This document shows positions 33,545 through 43,925 of a stretch of 64,000 bases of DNA, in pieces. Source of the DNA: Sphaerosporella brunnea (Eukaryota; Ascomycota; Pezizomycetes; Pezizales; Pyronemataceae); contig VXIS01000073.1 in the NCBI GenBank assembly GCA_008704415.1, forward strand, positions 62,001 through 126,000, in the 5' to 3' direction. Made by a program: the position numbers and the translations under genes. The notes beneath the pieces were generated by a model. It saw only the letters and a program-made list of their open reading frames with translations, searched no databases and had not been told where the DNA came from. Position 1 is the stretch's first letter. The number at the start of each line of letters is the position of its first letter.

Positions 33545-33727
33545 TTAAGTTGTCGACTTCCCGCTACTTCTCGTACCTGCTTGTAGCGAAACTCGCAGCA
33601 AAACTTGCAGCGAAACTTGCAGCAAAACTTGTCGACTTCCTGCTACTTCTCGTACCTGCTTGTAGCGAAACTTGCAGCGAAACTTGCAGCGAAACTTGTC
33701 TTTCGATCGTGAGGTCGCTAAACGCAA
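33545..33727 (-). CDS. Possible upstream ORF (60 codons) in the copia leader
   Basis: Sense-strand ATG at 33727, at the inner edge of the primer site. The frame crosses the leader repeats, encodes KFRCKFRCKFRYK-like and LLQVSLQVLL repeats, and stops at 33545, 17 bases before the Gag-Pol ATG at 33527. It may be an artefact of the tandem repeats or may influence scanning to the main start. No domain is recognised. Confidence 0.3.
   Translation of the reverse strand: MRLATSRSKDKFRCKFRCKFRYKQVREVAGSRQVLLQVSLQVLLRVSLQAGTRSSGKSTT
33552..33697 (-). repeat. Repetitive leader between LTR and Gag-Pol
   Basis: A 79-base unit starting GTCGACTTCC at 33552 is repeated, slightly shorter, at 33631. Inside each unit a 12-base word (GCAGCGAAACTT with variants) is repeated two to four times. 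On the sense strand the words read AAGTTTCGCTGC. Confidence 0.9.
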
Positions 33728-33739
33728 GGGCTCATAACC
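33725..33739 (-). other. Primer binding site complementary to the initiator-tRNA anticodon loop
   Basis: The plus strand here reads CAAGGGCTCATAACC and abuts the 5' LTR directly. GGGCTCATAACC is the anticodon stem-loop (CAU) of eukaryotic initiator tRNA-Met rather than its 3' end. Drosophila copia and yeast Ty5 are known to prime from a cleaved half of this tRNA, pairing with the same internal region. I infer the same mechanism here. Confidence 0.8.
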
Positions 33740-33921
33740 TGTTGACCGAAGTCGTGTGAGATGATGGGTTTCAACGGGCGAAGTGGATAGGTGGTGAGAA
33801 CTATGTGTATTATAGGTCCTAAGCTCTCAAGCAGAGCTATCTACCGCCGAGTACATCAACCCGCTCAACCCTACCACGTGACCCAGTCGGGCCGCACGCC
33901 CAACCTGCCCGCTCTCCAACA
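33740..33921 (-). repeat. 5' LTR of the copia element
   Basis: TG...CA ends, 182 bp. On the minus strand it contains a TATAATA box-like motif at about 33807-33814. The partner LTR reads identically. Confidence 0.97.
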
Positions 33922-36100
33922 AACGGGACGTAGAATTCCGGGCCGCAAGTAACCGCGTGGCTGCTCGCGCCGTGAAGTTGCAGTTCTGCGCGATGATCAT
34001 TCGGTAGATCCGTTCCAGCATGGGGAGAACACTGACCTTCGCTTGGGTAGTGGCGTGGTGGTGCGGATGCGAACTGCGTTTTCGCCGTCATCAATCAACG
34101 AACGACGTTTATGAGGTCGGCAAGCATTGCATCGGGCTATGAATGCCGGCCGCGTGCCGGAATTGGGAATCAATTGTGGCCTCCGGGCTGTGTGTTGATT
34201 GGGATTGCGGGGTACACGCCAGTCGTCACACACCGTGCATGATCGAAACATCCAATGGCGCTGCTCTTGAAGAAAACCAGTCTCAAGACACGCATGCTAC
34301 TTACACAAAGTGCTTCGGAACGGCGCCTATGACGGCGCCATCAACCGCCGTGATTCTTCCACCGGCGTTATGCCGAAGCCTTTGTTGTCTTCATTCTTAC
34401 CTGAGCCGTCCAGTAGCATATCTAGATTCCATTTGGACCGGCACACAGAGGTTATGTCATCACGCGGGAGCTGATTGTGTTTTATTTTTTCCACTGCACC
34501 GACAGGAGATATTGAAATATCTGACCGTTTGCGAAGCGTAACCCCTCTTGGCCCTTCGCCCAGGGTTGCGCCAAGCACCTGAGGTGTTGCAGAAGGGTGG
34601 AGTACGACGGCACTTTCAATGGCGGCGGATGCGTCGCGGCAGGGGCATATTGGGGACATCAACGAATCAATATTGGCTCTTTCAGGACACTGGCAGTCCG
34701 TGTGTCCCCGCCAAAGCTGCTCTCGGTATCAGCTGACTCACTGTGCCCGTACCATCGCGACGCACCGGTCAGGGCACTGTTTGAGAGCAGGTGGGCAATA
34801 CCGGCTGGACCGGGCGGTGTGCAGTCGTGTGCATGACGAGGAGGCGAGGACGCGCACCCTGCACTGGAGGGCGTATATCACAACCAGCTCACGCTGGAAG
34901 ATAGGCAGCACAAGACATAACTGATGGTAGTCAAAGTAGGCATCGACACGGTGGTATTCAAACCGCGCCAGGACTTGGAAGATACGGACAGCTCGGCACG
35001 CACAGATCAGCGGGAACGGGACTCTAACTGCCTATTCTCAGCGTTAAGAGCCAAAGTGATCGATATGGAGGTTCCAGTAGTGGCGCAGAGATGTGGAAGA
35101 AGGTTATCGCCAGAGTCGATGCCCGCCATCTCATTCGCCGCCCGACATTCTGTTCCCGTGGCCGGATAACTCAACTCGCCGACTCACCGGTCCACCTGAA
35201 CAAACACACTTGGACCCATGAGGGCTCTCCGTTCTACAAGACAGTTCTCCATTCGCCGGAGTTGGGAGACGCCATGCCTGGGGTTGAACGGATGGACAGC
35301 CACTCCCGGAAGGCCTCACGGTCCGGGAGTACGGTGAGTGCAACAAACCCAAGGTTGCCATGACCCCAGTCCGCCAGCCGTTTGGATCGGTGTCGCTGCC
35401 TTACCGCACACAGCACGAGATCCGTGACGGCCTCCCCTGGCGGCACTCAATTGGCATCATCCACCGCCAGCCCTACAGCGTTATACTATACACATAATAC
35501 GACAGCCTTGCGCCATCAATCATCGGCTTCGGCAAGGCTATCAAAATGAATACAAAGGCGCGTCCGGTACCTCGTCGGTCTGATAAACTGGCCACCGACC
35601 TGGAGTGAACCGCCGACTTCTACATCACAGTCGCTACCTAGCGTCCCGACCAGGTTACGATTTACAGGCGGTCCTGCCTGTGGCGTCTATTTCCGTCCAG
35701 AGGTTTGAAGGGATTCCGGTCGTACAGGCTTACGAACGGGGGCAACGACGACAGCAACGAGCCCAGCAAGCTGTGTGCTGAGCTCAACACCAGCGCTGTG
35801 TGTGGGCGGTTTGTAACAGATGGTATGGATGGGGACGTGCCCGTCTGGAGGAAATGGCCTAAGTAGATCTGTTCCCGAAACAGGCCTCAAGTCGCATCTT
35901 CAAGGAAAGCCAAATCTGGCCACCTCGCAAAGCAGCCAAGTGGCAAGATTTTTTGGTTTCACGGTCGTCGGCATCGCCCACGACGGCGATGAGGGAAAAA
36001 AGGACTTGCCGCATCGCCGTTTGCCCTAGAACCCCCTCTGTTCTGCACTGATAATGGTAGGTCACGAGCCACCGCTTCAATAATCAGGTTGTCGAGCCGG
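33922..36100. other. Unassigned sequence
   Basis: No recognised gene. A plus-strand stretch at about 35300-35500 reads coherently (REYGECNKPKVAMTPVRQ, then LPYRTQHEIRDG) and could be transposon debris, but I cannot assign it. Confidence 0.35.
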
Positions 36101-36848
36101 CGTGAGAAGGAGAGGAGCAGAAGAGGAGAGGAGGACAGAAGGAGGAGGAGAGAAGGAGGAGGAGAGAAGGAGACAAGGGGGGAGGAGAGGAGAGGATAGA
36201 AGGTGAGAAGGCGAGAAGGATAGGAGGAGAGGAGGCGAGAAGGCGAACAGGAAGGAGAGGAGGCGAGAAGGCGACAAGCAATGGAGGTGGGAAGGAAAGC
36301 TGGGCAGAAGGAGAGGAGGCGACAAGGCGACAAGCAATGGAGGTGGGAAGGAAAGGAGGGCAGAAGGAGAGGAGGCGAGAAGGAAGGAGAGGAGGCGAGA
36401 AGGAGAGGAGGCGAGAAGGCGAGAAGGACGGAGACAGGGCGAGAAGGATAGGAGTAGGGTAGGCGAGCAGCACAAGAGGAGAGAAGGCGAGAAAACGAGA
36501 AGGAAAGGAGGCGGGAAGGATAGGAGGTGAGGAGGCGAGAAGGAAGGAGAGGAGGCGACAAGGAAAGGAGGAGATGAGGCGAGAAGGACAGGAGGCGAGA
36601 AGGATAGGAGTATGGCAGGCGAGCAGCAGAGGAGGAGAGGAGGCGAGAAGATGAGAGGGAAAGGAGGCGGGAAGGATAGGAGGAGAGGAGGCGAGAAGGA
36701 AAGGAGGAGAGGAGGTGAGAAGGCGAGAAGGACGGAGAGCAGCCGAGAAGGATAGGAGGAGGGGAGGCGAGCAGGAGAGGAAGAGAGGTGGCGAGAAGGC
36801 GAGAAGGAAAGGAGGCGGGAAGGGAAGGAGGACAGAAGGAGAGAAGTG
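36101..36848 (+). repeat. Polypurine minisatellite, about 750 bp
   Basis: Almost entirely G and A, with scattered C and T. It is built from irregular units such as GAGAAGGAGAGGAGGC, GGCGAGAAGG and GGATAGGAGG. Several reading frames of the complementary strand stay open for 130-200 codons of Ser/Leu/Pro only because the tract lacks stop-forming bases. Those frames are not genes. Confidence 0.95.
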
Positions 36849-38244
36849 GGCGGTATTTATAGTTGTTTGAAGGCCTGGTAAGAGAGGGTTACCATAGGGC
36901 TATGCGGTAGTTGGGGCGGAGTGATGTTTGTGGTGGGGATATTTGGCTGGCACGTTTATTCGCGACATCAGCTATCGCTCTGTTGACACGCAAAGCTCAG
37001 CTCACTGGAATCCGAATCTGAATAATCTGGCGGTGAAAGCGTGTCAACAATCCCAGCTGTCGCATGTTACAGAACGCATAGGCGAAACGTTATTCTTGAA
37101 GACTGTTGTTTTAACGCCAAACAAGGGCGAAAACAGGGCAGTGAGCGTTGCTTCCCGGGAGGTCTACGGTTGGATTATCTTGTGGTTGGTTAATCGTGGC
37201 CCCAATTTCAGCCGGTGACTAACGTCAAAGAACTATTCCCCAGCACGCCTGTTTGGCCAAATGTTACTGCGATGGCTGTAAATCAAGACAGCTGCTGATG
37301 CAGCAACCATTCAATATTCTGCAGCATGAAGCCGGCACAACCGCGTACAGTAGAAGCTGAACCGGAGTTCGCAAAACTGCATGAAAGTCAGTCCGAAACT
37401 TATCTAATGCATCTAGTGGGGATGGCAACCGCTTACTAGCCACGATGTTATATGACAGCGGTTAGGTGATCGATCTCCGCGTCGGGTGCAAAACGGGGAC
37501 CAAACATGCACCAGTGCAAACAGACCGGCAATGATAGATCTGATGAACGCATAAACTGCTATCATAGTTGCACTGAAACCTGCACAGTCGGTCCGGATTG
37601 TATTTGAAAACTTGCACGTACCTACAGCCATCCAGTGGCACCGATAGCTGTTTTTAACTTGCCGCAGGTATCAGTAACAGTCCAAGCTCACTTGATCTTG
37701 AACCTGACTGGCACATGTCAACCCTACCTTCAGCGGACGTCGAAGACTTCGTGCTCGGAAAACCCGCTGGAAAGTCCCCTATAAGATGAGAATAGCACGC
37801 ACATTCAGAAGGCTACAGCACCAGTTGGCTCTGCGTGGTGTGTGTTTCAACGCAGTCATGAAGAAGAACTAGCTGGTTGTGGGTTCACAACAACTGGGGA
37901 TTGCAAAATCTTCATACAGAGAATTTAAAGCAGCCAGCTAAGCCCGCCCGGCTGTTTCGGCTGGCTACTGTACCCTGAACACCATACCCGCGTGTTATAT
38001 TATCACTTGCAATGTTAACAGAACGTCCAATTCAAATACGCAGTTTAATTCCACGGACAGTCAGGGGGTATCAGTACCCCACAAACCCTCGCATCTCCGA
38101 CATACACATAAGACATCAACACATAAAACATCAACCTATACCTCCATAACCACACCACAATAACCAAACATGTGCCGCGCGAACCACATCACAGTCAACG
38201 GCTTCCAAGGCCGCAACACACAGCTACAACGCACGCAGTGAACC
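36849..38244. other. Unassigned spacer
   Basis: No gene or repeat recognised. 37980-38180 is relatively AT-rich. Confidence 0.4.
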
Positions 38245-38565
38245 TGTTGTCACTGCCAATTCGGCGACAACGTTATCCCAGACACCCCTCAGATATTGCC
38301 GTGTGGACGTTGTGGGACCATTATGTGTCCTTGCTGGTTGTGCGAACATCAATTCGATGGTCGCCAAGTTTCGAGGAGGAACTAGAGTGGAGACGTGAGT
38401 CGGAATGTTTCCCGGGTTTCCTTTGTTTTCCTGTTTCCGTTTACCGTCGTACTTTTTCCTGCCCACGCGGCTGTGTATAAATATCTGACGCTCACCCTCC
38501 GGCGTGAGAGAAAATAAAACTTCATTTTTCATTTGGAAAACATCTGACAACCTCGTCGTTCAACA
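38245..38565 (+). promoter_or_regulatory. LTR-like block: TATA box, hairpin and poly(A) signal
   Basis: TATAAATA at 38476-38483 is followed by CTCACCCTCCGGCGTGAG, a small hairpin, and then AATAAA at 38513-38518. The block can be bounded by TGTTGT (38245) and CAACA (ending 38565), the sort of ends an LTR has. Flanking pentamers do not match (GAACC and CACTC), so the solo-LTR reading is unproven. It may instead be a host promoter or a fragment of an LTR. Confidence 0.35.
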
Positions 38566-38649
38566 CACTCATGCATTACACCGCCTCACCATCACACCGC
38601 GGGCAGAATAATGCATGCAATTACTTTCAATTTTTTGTTGATCGGCTAG

Positions 38650-39283
38650 CTATCCAGTTGTTTCAGTAATTGACGATGTGCGGTACGTGTGATGGAACGG
38701 TGCTTTGTCAGGATTCTGCGATTCATTGGGGTTGAACCTGATCTCGCTGGAAATATTCTTGCCGTAATTGGCCTGCTTCCGAATGCCGGCCAGAGTCAGC
38801 GGCAAGGCGGGGCCGTTTGGGCGGCGCTTGTTGGTCTCCCAGTCGATTACATTGCTTGTATCCGCCATCGGGTGGTGGTTGCGGCTAGGGGCCTTGGGAG
38901 TCTCGGCCAGGGGGGAGAGGAAATGCCGAGTGGGTAATACGGCTGGACGGTCTCGGGCACGAGAGACAGCGGGTGGGTGCGTGGTGAAGCAGGCAAGAAT
39001 CTCTCTGACGCGGGGTCAGCTGACTGTGCGCACGGGCTGGGTGAAAATAGACGCGGGGGATGCGACATTCTGGGCGGGGAGGGTGACCGGGCGATCAGCC
39101 TTCGCTGGGCGTGCTGCTAGAAGCTCCTGCCCCTTGGTGTCAAACAGGTTGCTTGTTATGCCAGGCATAGCCGCGAAGGCATTAGAGGTCGCCTGCAGCT
39201 GGTCACCGTGCCTATGAAGCAACAACAGCTGCTCTTCGTGTCTCCTCTGCTGCAGCGCAGTGCCTATATTGCGTGTTCATCGT
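38650..39283 (-). pseudogene. Minus-strand gene remnant with one in-frame TGA
   Basis: One frame holds for about 200 codons with a single TGA near 39016. The upstream part includes TALQQRRHEEQLLLLHRHG and SNAFAAMPGITSNLFDTKG, then ELLAARPAKADRPVTLP. After the stop it continues in the same frame through TPKAPSRNHHPMADTSNVID, WETNKRRPNGPALPL and IRKQANYGKN. The N-terminal part is Gln/Leu-rich and probably helical, and the rest is Pro/Arg-rich. I do not recognise the family. A single nonsense mutation in an otherwise open frame suggests recent loss or an unrecognised intron. Confidence 0.4.
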
Positions 39284-42200
39284 GGCTCACTCTGGACCGG
39301 TCGGTGTCGCCCATTTAGTTTCTTGTTGTGATAGCAACAGCGCGAGCATTGGGATGCTGTTGGAAGCACAATCGATCAAGCGCGGAGTTACCTCACCATG
39401 ATATACTTGTGAGGGTAGGTGGCAGTGTCTCGGTGGGCTGTAGCGTAGTAGTTCTATCAGTTGTGCACTGCTTTTCATGTTGAATGGGATTAGCTGAGCG
39501 GGCATCATCATCTTGAACCACAGTCTTCCCCCGAACGGTGCGTTGCGCATTCAAACTCCTGGTCCACATGGATACTGTCTGTCTGCGACAAGAACTGCTG
39601 CGGAGATAGACCACAAATTCACCATTTGACGCCCGTTCCGCTGTATGAGACTGTGCTGCTACCTCTCCCGTCAGCGCAATTGCCCGAGTCACGCTGGGCG
39701 GCGGGCGTCGGAATCGGATCCAGGAACGAAAGATTGGTGATCTCAGGAGTCATGTAGTTTACAAGGGTCTCGTGGGGTGTGTCGCTTCATAGAAGGGCAA
39801 TAGAAAAGCGGTTGGGGCTATTGCAACTGGGTGTTCAAGCGAAAAAAGCTACAAAATTTGATCGGCGAACAGCCCTGTGGTTGACGCGCGATATGGGTAA
39901 AGATACTGAGATATTACTCATACGATGTGGATCGCTGAAATGCCGCATTGGGTAACGTCTGCTTTGAAGTATGAACCAGGCATTTCGCTGTGCACCATGT
40001 TTCTTATATTTCACCTGATGTATTTCCTCCGGTCCTGTGGCTTATTGGTGACATTATTCCCCCCCCCCCCCCCTCAGTGGTGTGGGATTCTTTTTTGGGT
40101 AGTCACCGCCATGAGTCTTTCGTTCGAGGTGCTTCCTCTTATCTTTTCGTGGCCAAGCACTCAGTGATCATCTCTCTCTGTACAAGTGAAAATCCAGGTG
40201 GCGGATCATGAAACTTTCAGCTTCGCACAATTTTGAATCGGGTAGAATAAGCGTCAAACGTATGTGTGTGTTTACCCACAGCGTATCACTCGGCCAAAGG
40301 TAGGGTGAATTTTCCGTGTTTCGCACAATCGTTGTATAGAGATAGATAACATTGTTTCACCTGGCACTACGCTCCTCCACGGCTTAATTGCAGAACTTAG
40401 AGCCGCGCACTGGCTCCGTAATATCGTCACTAAAGCTCAGCTCTACAATGCGCCGCACAATCACAGCTAATGACTCAGCCTCTGGTAGGGTAAATTTTCC
40501 GTGTTGAGCCACCGCGTTGCGCCAGTTTTTACTGTTTGTCACCCAGCGCGACAAGAAAGAGAATCAAAGCAGGCGCGCCACGGCTGGTAGTGGATGATCC
40601 TAATTTTTCAAGTTGCCTAGCTAAGGTACGCGCCGGTGTGGCATGTGTACTGGAAGGTGTAGCGGAGGGGCGGGGATGGCCTCGTGCCAACCATCGATGG
40701 CGCTACCGTATGTCTCTCCACGTCCGGTCTTTATTCGCAGGTACAAATGCGCGCATTGACTTCAAGCGGTCAATATCATGGACAGGAATGAAGGCGATAT
40801 TATTTTCCAAGAACACCGAAAGCTCTCAAGTGTTGATGTGGGCTGTGGGCGCGGAGGATCTGCCCACCGCGGGGGGGGGGGGGGGGAATACGCGGTGCCA
40901 GGCCGGAACCGGGACCGTAGAGCGACGAGGGCTTGCGTGAATATCTCCCCACAAACGTGACAAACATGCTGACATGTCGGGGCCGCGTTCCGTTTGTACA
41001 CGAAGAATCGTGGATTCGATTCCATTCGGCAAACACCGACGCCGCTGCTGTCCACTGCGCTGTGCATATGCACCCTGGATGGTTCCAGATTGCCGCTCCA
41101 TCGCGAACAGCCACGCGATGTGGTCTGTTCGCTTGCAGCATCCATGATTGATTGTAGGGGAAAACAGAAAGCGTGTCTGCTTCCTCCCTAGCGACCGGGC
41201 ACCCACTGCTGCCGCGGGGTGCGTTTCATGATCCTCACCCTCGCCCGCAGCGCTGTTTTCGCGATCGCAGGCACACCGCGCAAGCGCCTCTGGCAACGCG
41301 CAAAGATATTGTGCGCCTCGTTCTGTTTATGCGTTCGTGAATGACGCGGGCAAAGTGAGCGTGTGCTTGTTGGGGTAACGGCGGCGCGCAAACGGCGCTG
41401 TCCGAGGAGAATCAACAACCCACGGACCGGTAAGACGCCACGCGCTGCCGGCGATGTTTGTCCGCAGACCAAAGACGTGCACGAGGTGAATGTGAGGTTG
41501 GGGAGGTGGCGGACACTGCACTCTGGAATGTGGCCTAGGAAACACGCAGTCGCCTCAGGCGACCGACCTCAACGATATGCTACCAGCTGGCATTGCAAAC
41601 ACGGACAGCCTCGATTGTATGTCCCCGCCCTTGGTTGTCTTTGCCAGGATATCAAAGACGCGGTCACACATGGAATTACCCTGATGGCTGAACGGCGCGG
41701 AAACAACACACGACCTGTTCCTCATGCCAACGGTTCGGGTTCGTCGAAGGTCCAGAACCCAGATGCTTCTGCTGACAGCAGGCCAACGCAACCCTAACCC
41801 TAACTCCTCGGCGTGCTGCTCCCCGGCCGCAAATCCGCCCACTAGCTCGCCGCCACGTACGTGCAGTCGTGAGAGCGGCACCCAGGCTTGCGCTACAGCA
41901 TCACTCGTTGCAGGAACACTCCAACCTCCGCTGCTCTCGCATCTACCTGGCGCACGTGTCCACCAAACCCAGCGGCGGGTGGATTCACCGCAGGTTGAGC
42001 GCAGCAGCACGGTGGTATCTGAGACCCCACGTCGCCTGGCTGTCAGCTGTGCAAAGGGGTTCCGGAAACTCATCGCGACGCGGATGCGCTCCGCCATCGA
42101 CGCTACCGCAGCCAGTCCGCTGTCGGTGAGGTAATTGGCGCATCAGCACACCGCTCCCTGACTGAACGCTGCGACGAGTGAGCAGCAGTGCATCTGGAAC

Positions 42201-43925
42201 TGTTTTCCATCGAGCAGGCCGATGCGAGAAATGTATGCAGAGATAGATGTAGAAGTTTTCGGTGTCTGCCAGACAGCAAAAAGGGCAGTGGCTGCGATCA
42301 ACGTGACACGCTCAAGGACGTCAAGCAACCGAATGTCGACGCACTCTGTAAATTCATGGGAGAGAACATTTGTGGTTTCGCGAAGTGCCTGGCGCAACCC
42401 CACGTGCCACCGTTTGGGTGCACCCTAGGGTATGTTTTGTTCCGTTGCCCTCCATTTCAAGGCGCGTTTGCTAGCCCCGATAAACCCCGGGGAACAAGGA
42501 ATGCAAACTGACAGGTATACGTTACCCGCCGCTCGGATGTATGCACATCAAATAGGTGAAAGCAGTTCCTGAATGTACAATGACATGGCCTCCGCGCGGT
42601 CCTCTGCCCCCTCGGGCTTGCATTCAATCGACTGATGCGCTTGAGCACACCGTGCCGCGTCTTGACATCCCCGCCAAGCCCGGTCGAGGCGGTTGTCCAA
42701 CATCTCCGAATGTTGCGCCTCGTCCTAAGGGGGCCAGTTTGAAACCGGCCAACCCGCTGGCAACTGAGTATACCTCTTTAGCGGAGGGTTAGAGCGAAGG
42801 GGGGAGACAGTGCAGGGATGCTGTTGAGAAAGGTCTCAGGCGCAAGAGTTTCGAGCGTGGTGACGGGAGCAAAATATCAGGTACAATGGGATCAGCGATC
42901 ACACCACATAAGATGTGATGCAATCTGTTATCCCGGCTTCCATCGCACCGACGAGGGATTTACGTTTCCGAAGGCGTCTCTGACGCGACTCTCTAGGGAG
43001 CTGTCTGATCTGCTGACCGTGAATCCTCTCAACAGTGAACTTGGCACCGCGAACCTGCCACAAATGGGGACAGCTTCAATAGAAGTGCCGCACCCCATGT
43101 GATCGAAAGTGTAGATACCGTGAGAAAGGTCATCGCACCTTGAACCATGAGTGCGGCGCCGGCACCCAGGGAAGTGAGCCTGCGGGGGGAACCATTTCGC
43201 CGAGAGGGAGCCGCGAGAGACACGTGGCACTAGACCCTCCGCATCTCCACCACGACGATGACCACCACCGAGGGAATGCAAGCACCTGTGGCTGCCGATG
43301 TGAACCATGCTGCACCCACTGCCAACGTTGCAACTGTCGCAAGAATGGTGGTGATAATGGAAACTAGCCGCAGGCCTTGTAACGACCCAAGAAGCAGTGA
43401 TTTTTCATGGCTGGGTGGCGGCAACCCTGGTTTGGATTATTTATTTGTGGACAGACGGCGGACGAGTTATGGCCGTGTTGCGACTCCGGATAATGAGTCT
43501 CACAGCGTTATTTGGAAAAAAAGGGGGACGCGTCGACACAACACTGCGATACGCGGCGAGGGTTTAATTCTTGTCTAGAGGATAGACAGGCTAGGGCGCC
43601 TGAGCTTAATACAACCTCGATTATTTTCTGCAGGCGGGATTACGCAACGACGGGAAAAGGCAAATGCGGCGGAGGCCTGACCGCGGAAAAGACGGCGCCG
43701 GCGGGGAGGTCCAAGTCGTTGACAGGCACAGCTGATCCGGGTGTCTCACGTTTACGATGCGATTAGACCGCGAGACGGGATACGGGCAGCTGACAATACG
43801 GCATGGTCAGACATAATTGTACAACAAGCTCGTTGAGTGGACAGACAGCGTTATGTACAATCGCAAGGTTGAAATCCCAGTGTAAGTGTATGGCGAGTCG
43901 ACAAACGCTATTGAAACCAAGACTT
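39284..43925. other. Long gene-poor stretch
   Basis: No recognised gene in about 4.6 kb. It contains C15 at 40059-40073, G16 at 40871-40886 and a CCCTAACCCTAAC telomere-like word at 41792-41804. The longest frame (minus 41555-42097, 180 codons) is Arg/Ser-rich and shows no motif. Competing frames of similar length on both strands argue that it is chance. Confidence 0.4.

Larger units (their letters stand above)
28838..33921 (-). mobile_element. Intact Ty1/copia LTR retrotransposon, 5084 bp
   Basis: Two direct repeats of 182 bp (28838-29019 and 33740-33921), each starting TGTTG and ending CAACA, read as identical. The pentamer AACGG flanks the element on both sides (28833-28837 and 33922-33926), a perfect 5-bp target duplication. 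On the minus strand, from right to left, come the 5' LTR, an abutting primer site, a 212-bp repetitive leader, one long Gag-Pol frame, a short 3' stretch, a purine tract and the 3' LTR. Integrase precedes reverse transcriptase, which defines copia order. Identical LTRs mean recent insertion. Nothing in the frame looks disabled, so it may still be active. Confidence 0.98.

Noticed and set aside
36084..36561. Three long minus-strand frames of Ser/Leu/Pro (about 130-200 codons)
   Set aside because: They come from a polypurine minisatellite that cannot form stop codons. All frames are open at once.
38245..38565. A confirmed solo LTR
   Set aside because: Flanking pentamers differ (GAACC and CACTC) and there is no second copy in the window, so it is listed only as LTR-like.
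41008..41025. tRNA T-loop (GATTCGATTCC)
   Set aside because: No matching A box, acceptor stem or cloverleaf around it. No tRNA gene can be supported.
41792..41804. Telomeric repeat
   Set aside because: Only two CCCTAA units in the middle of the window. Too short to mean a telomere or a fusion site.
41555..42097. A 180-codon minus-strand frame
   Set aside because: No motif, Arg/Ser-rich, and long competing frames lie on the other strand. It is best explained by GC-rich composition.
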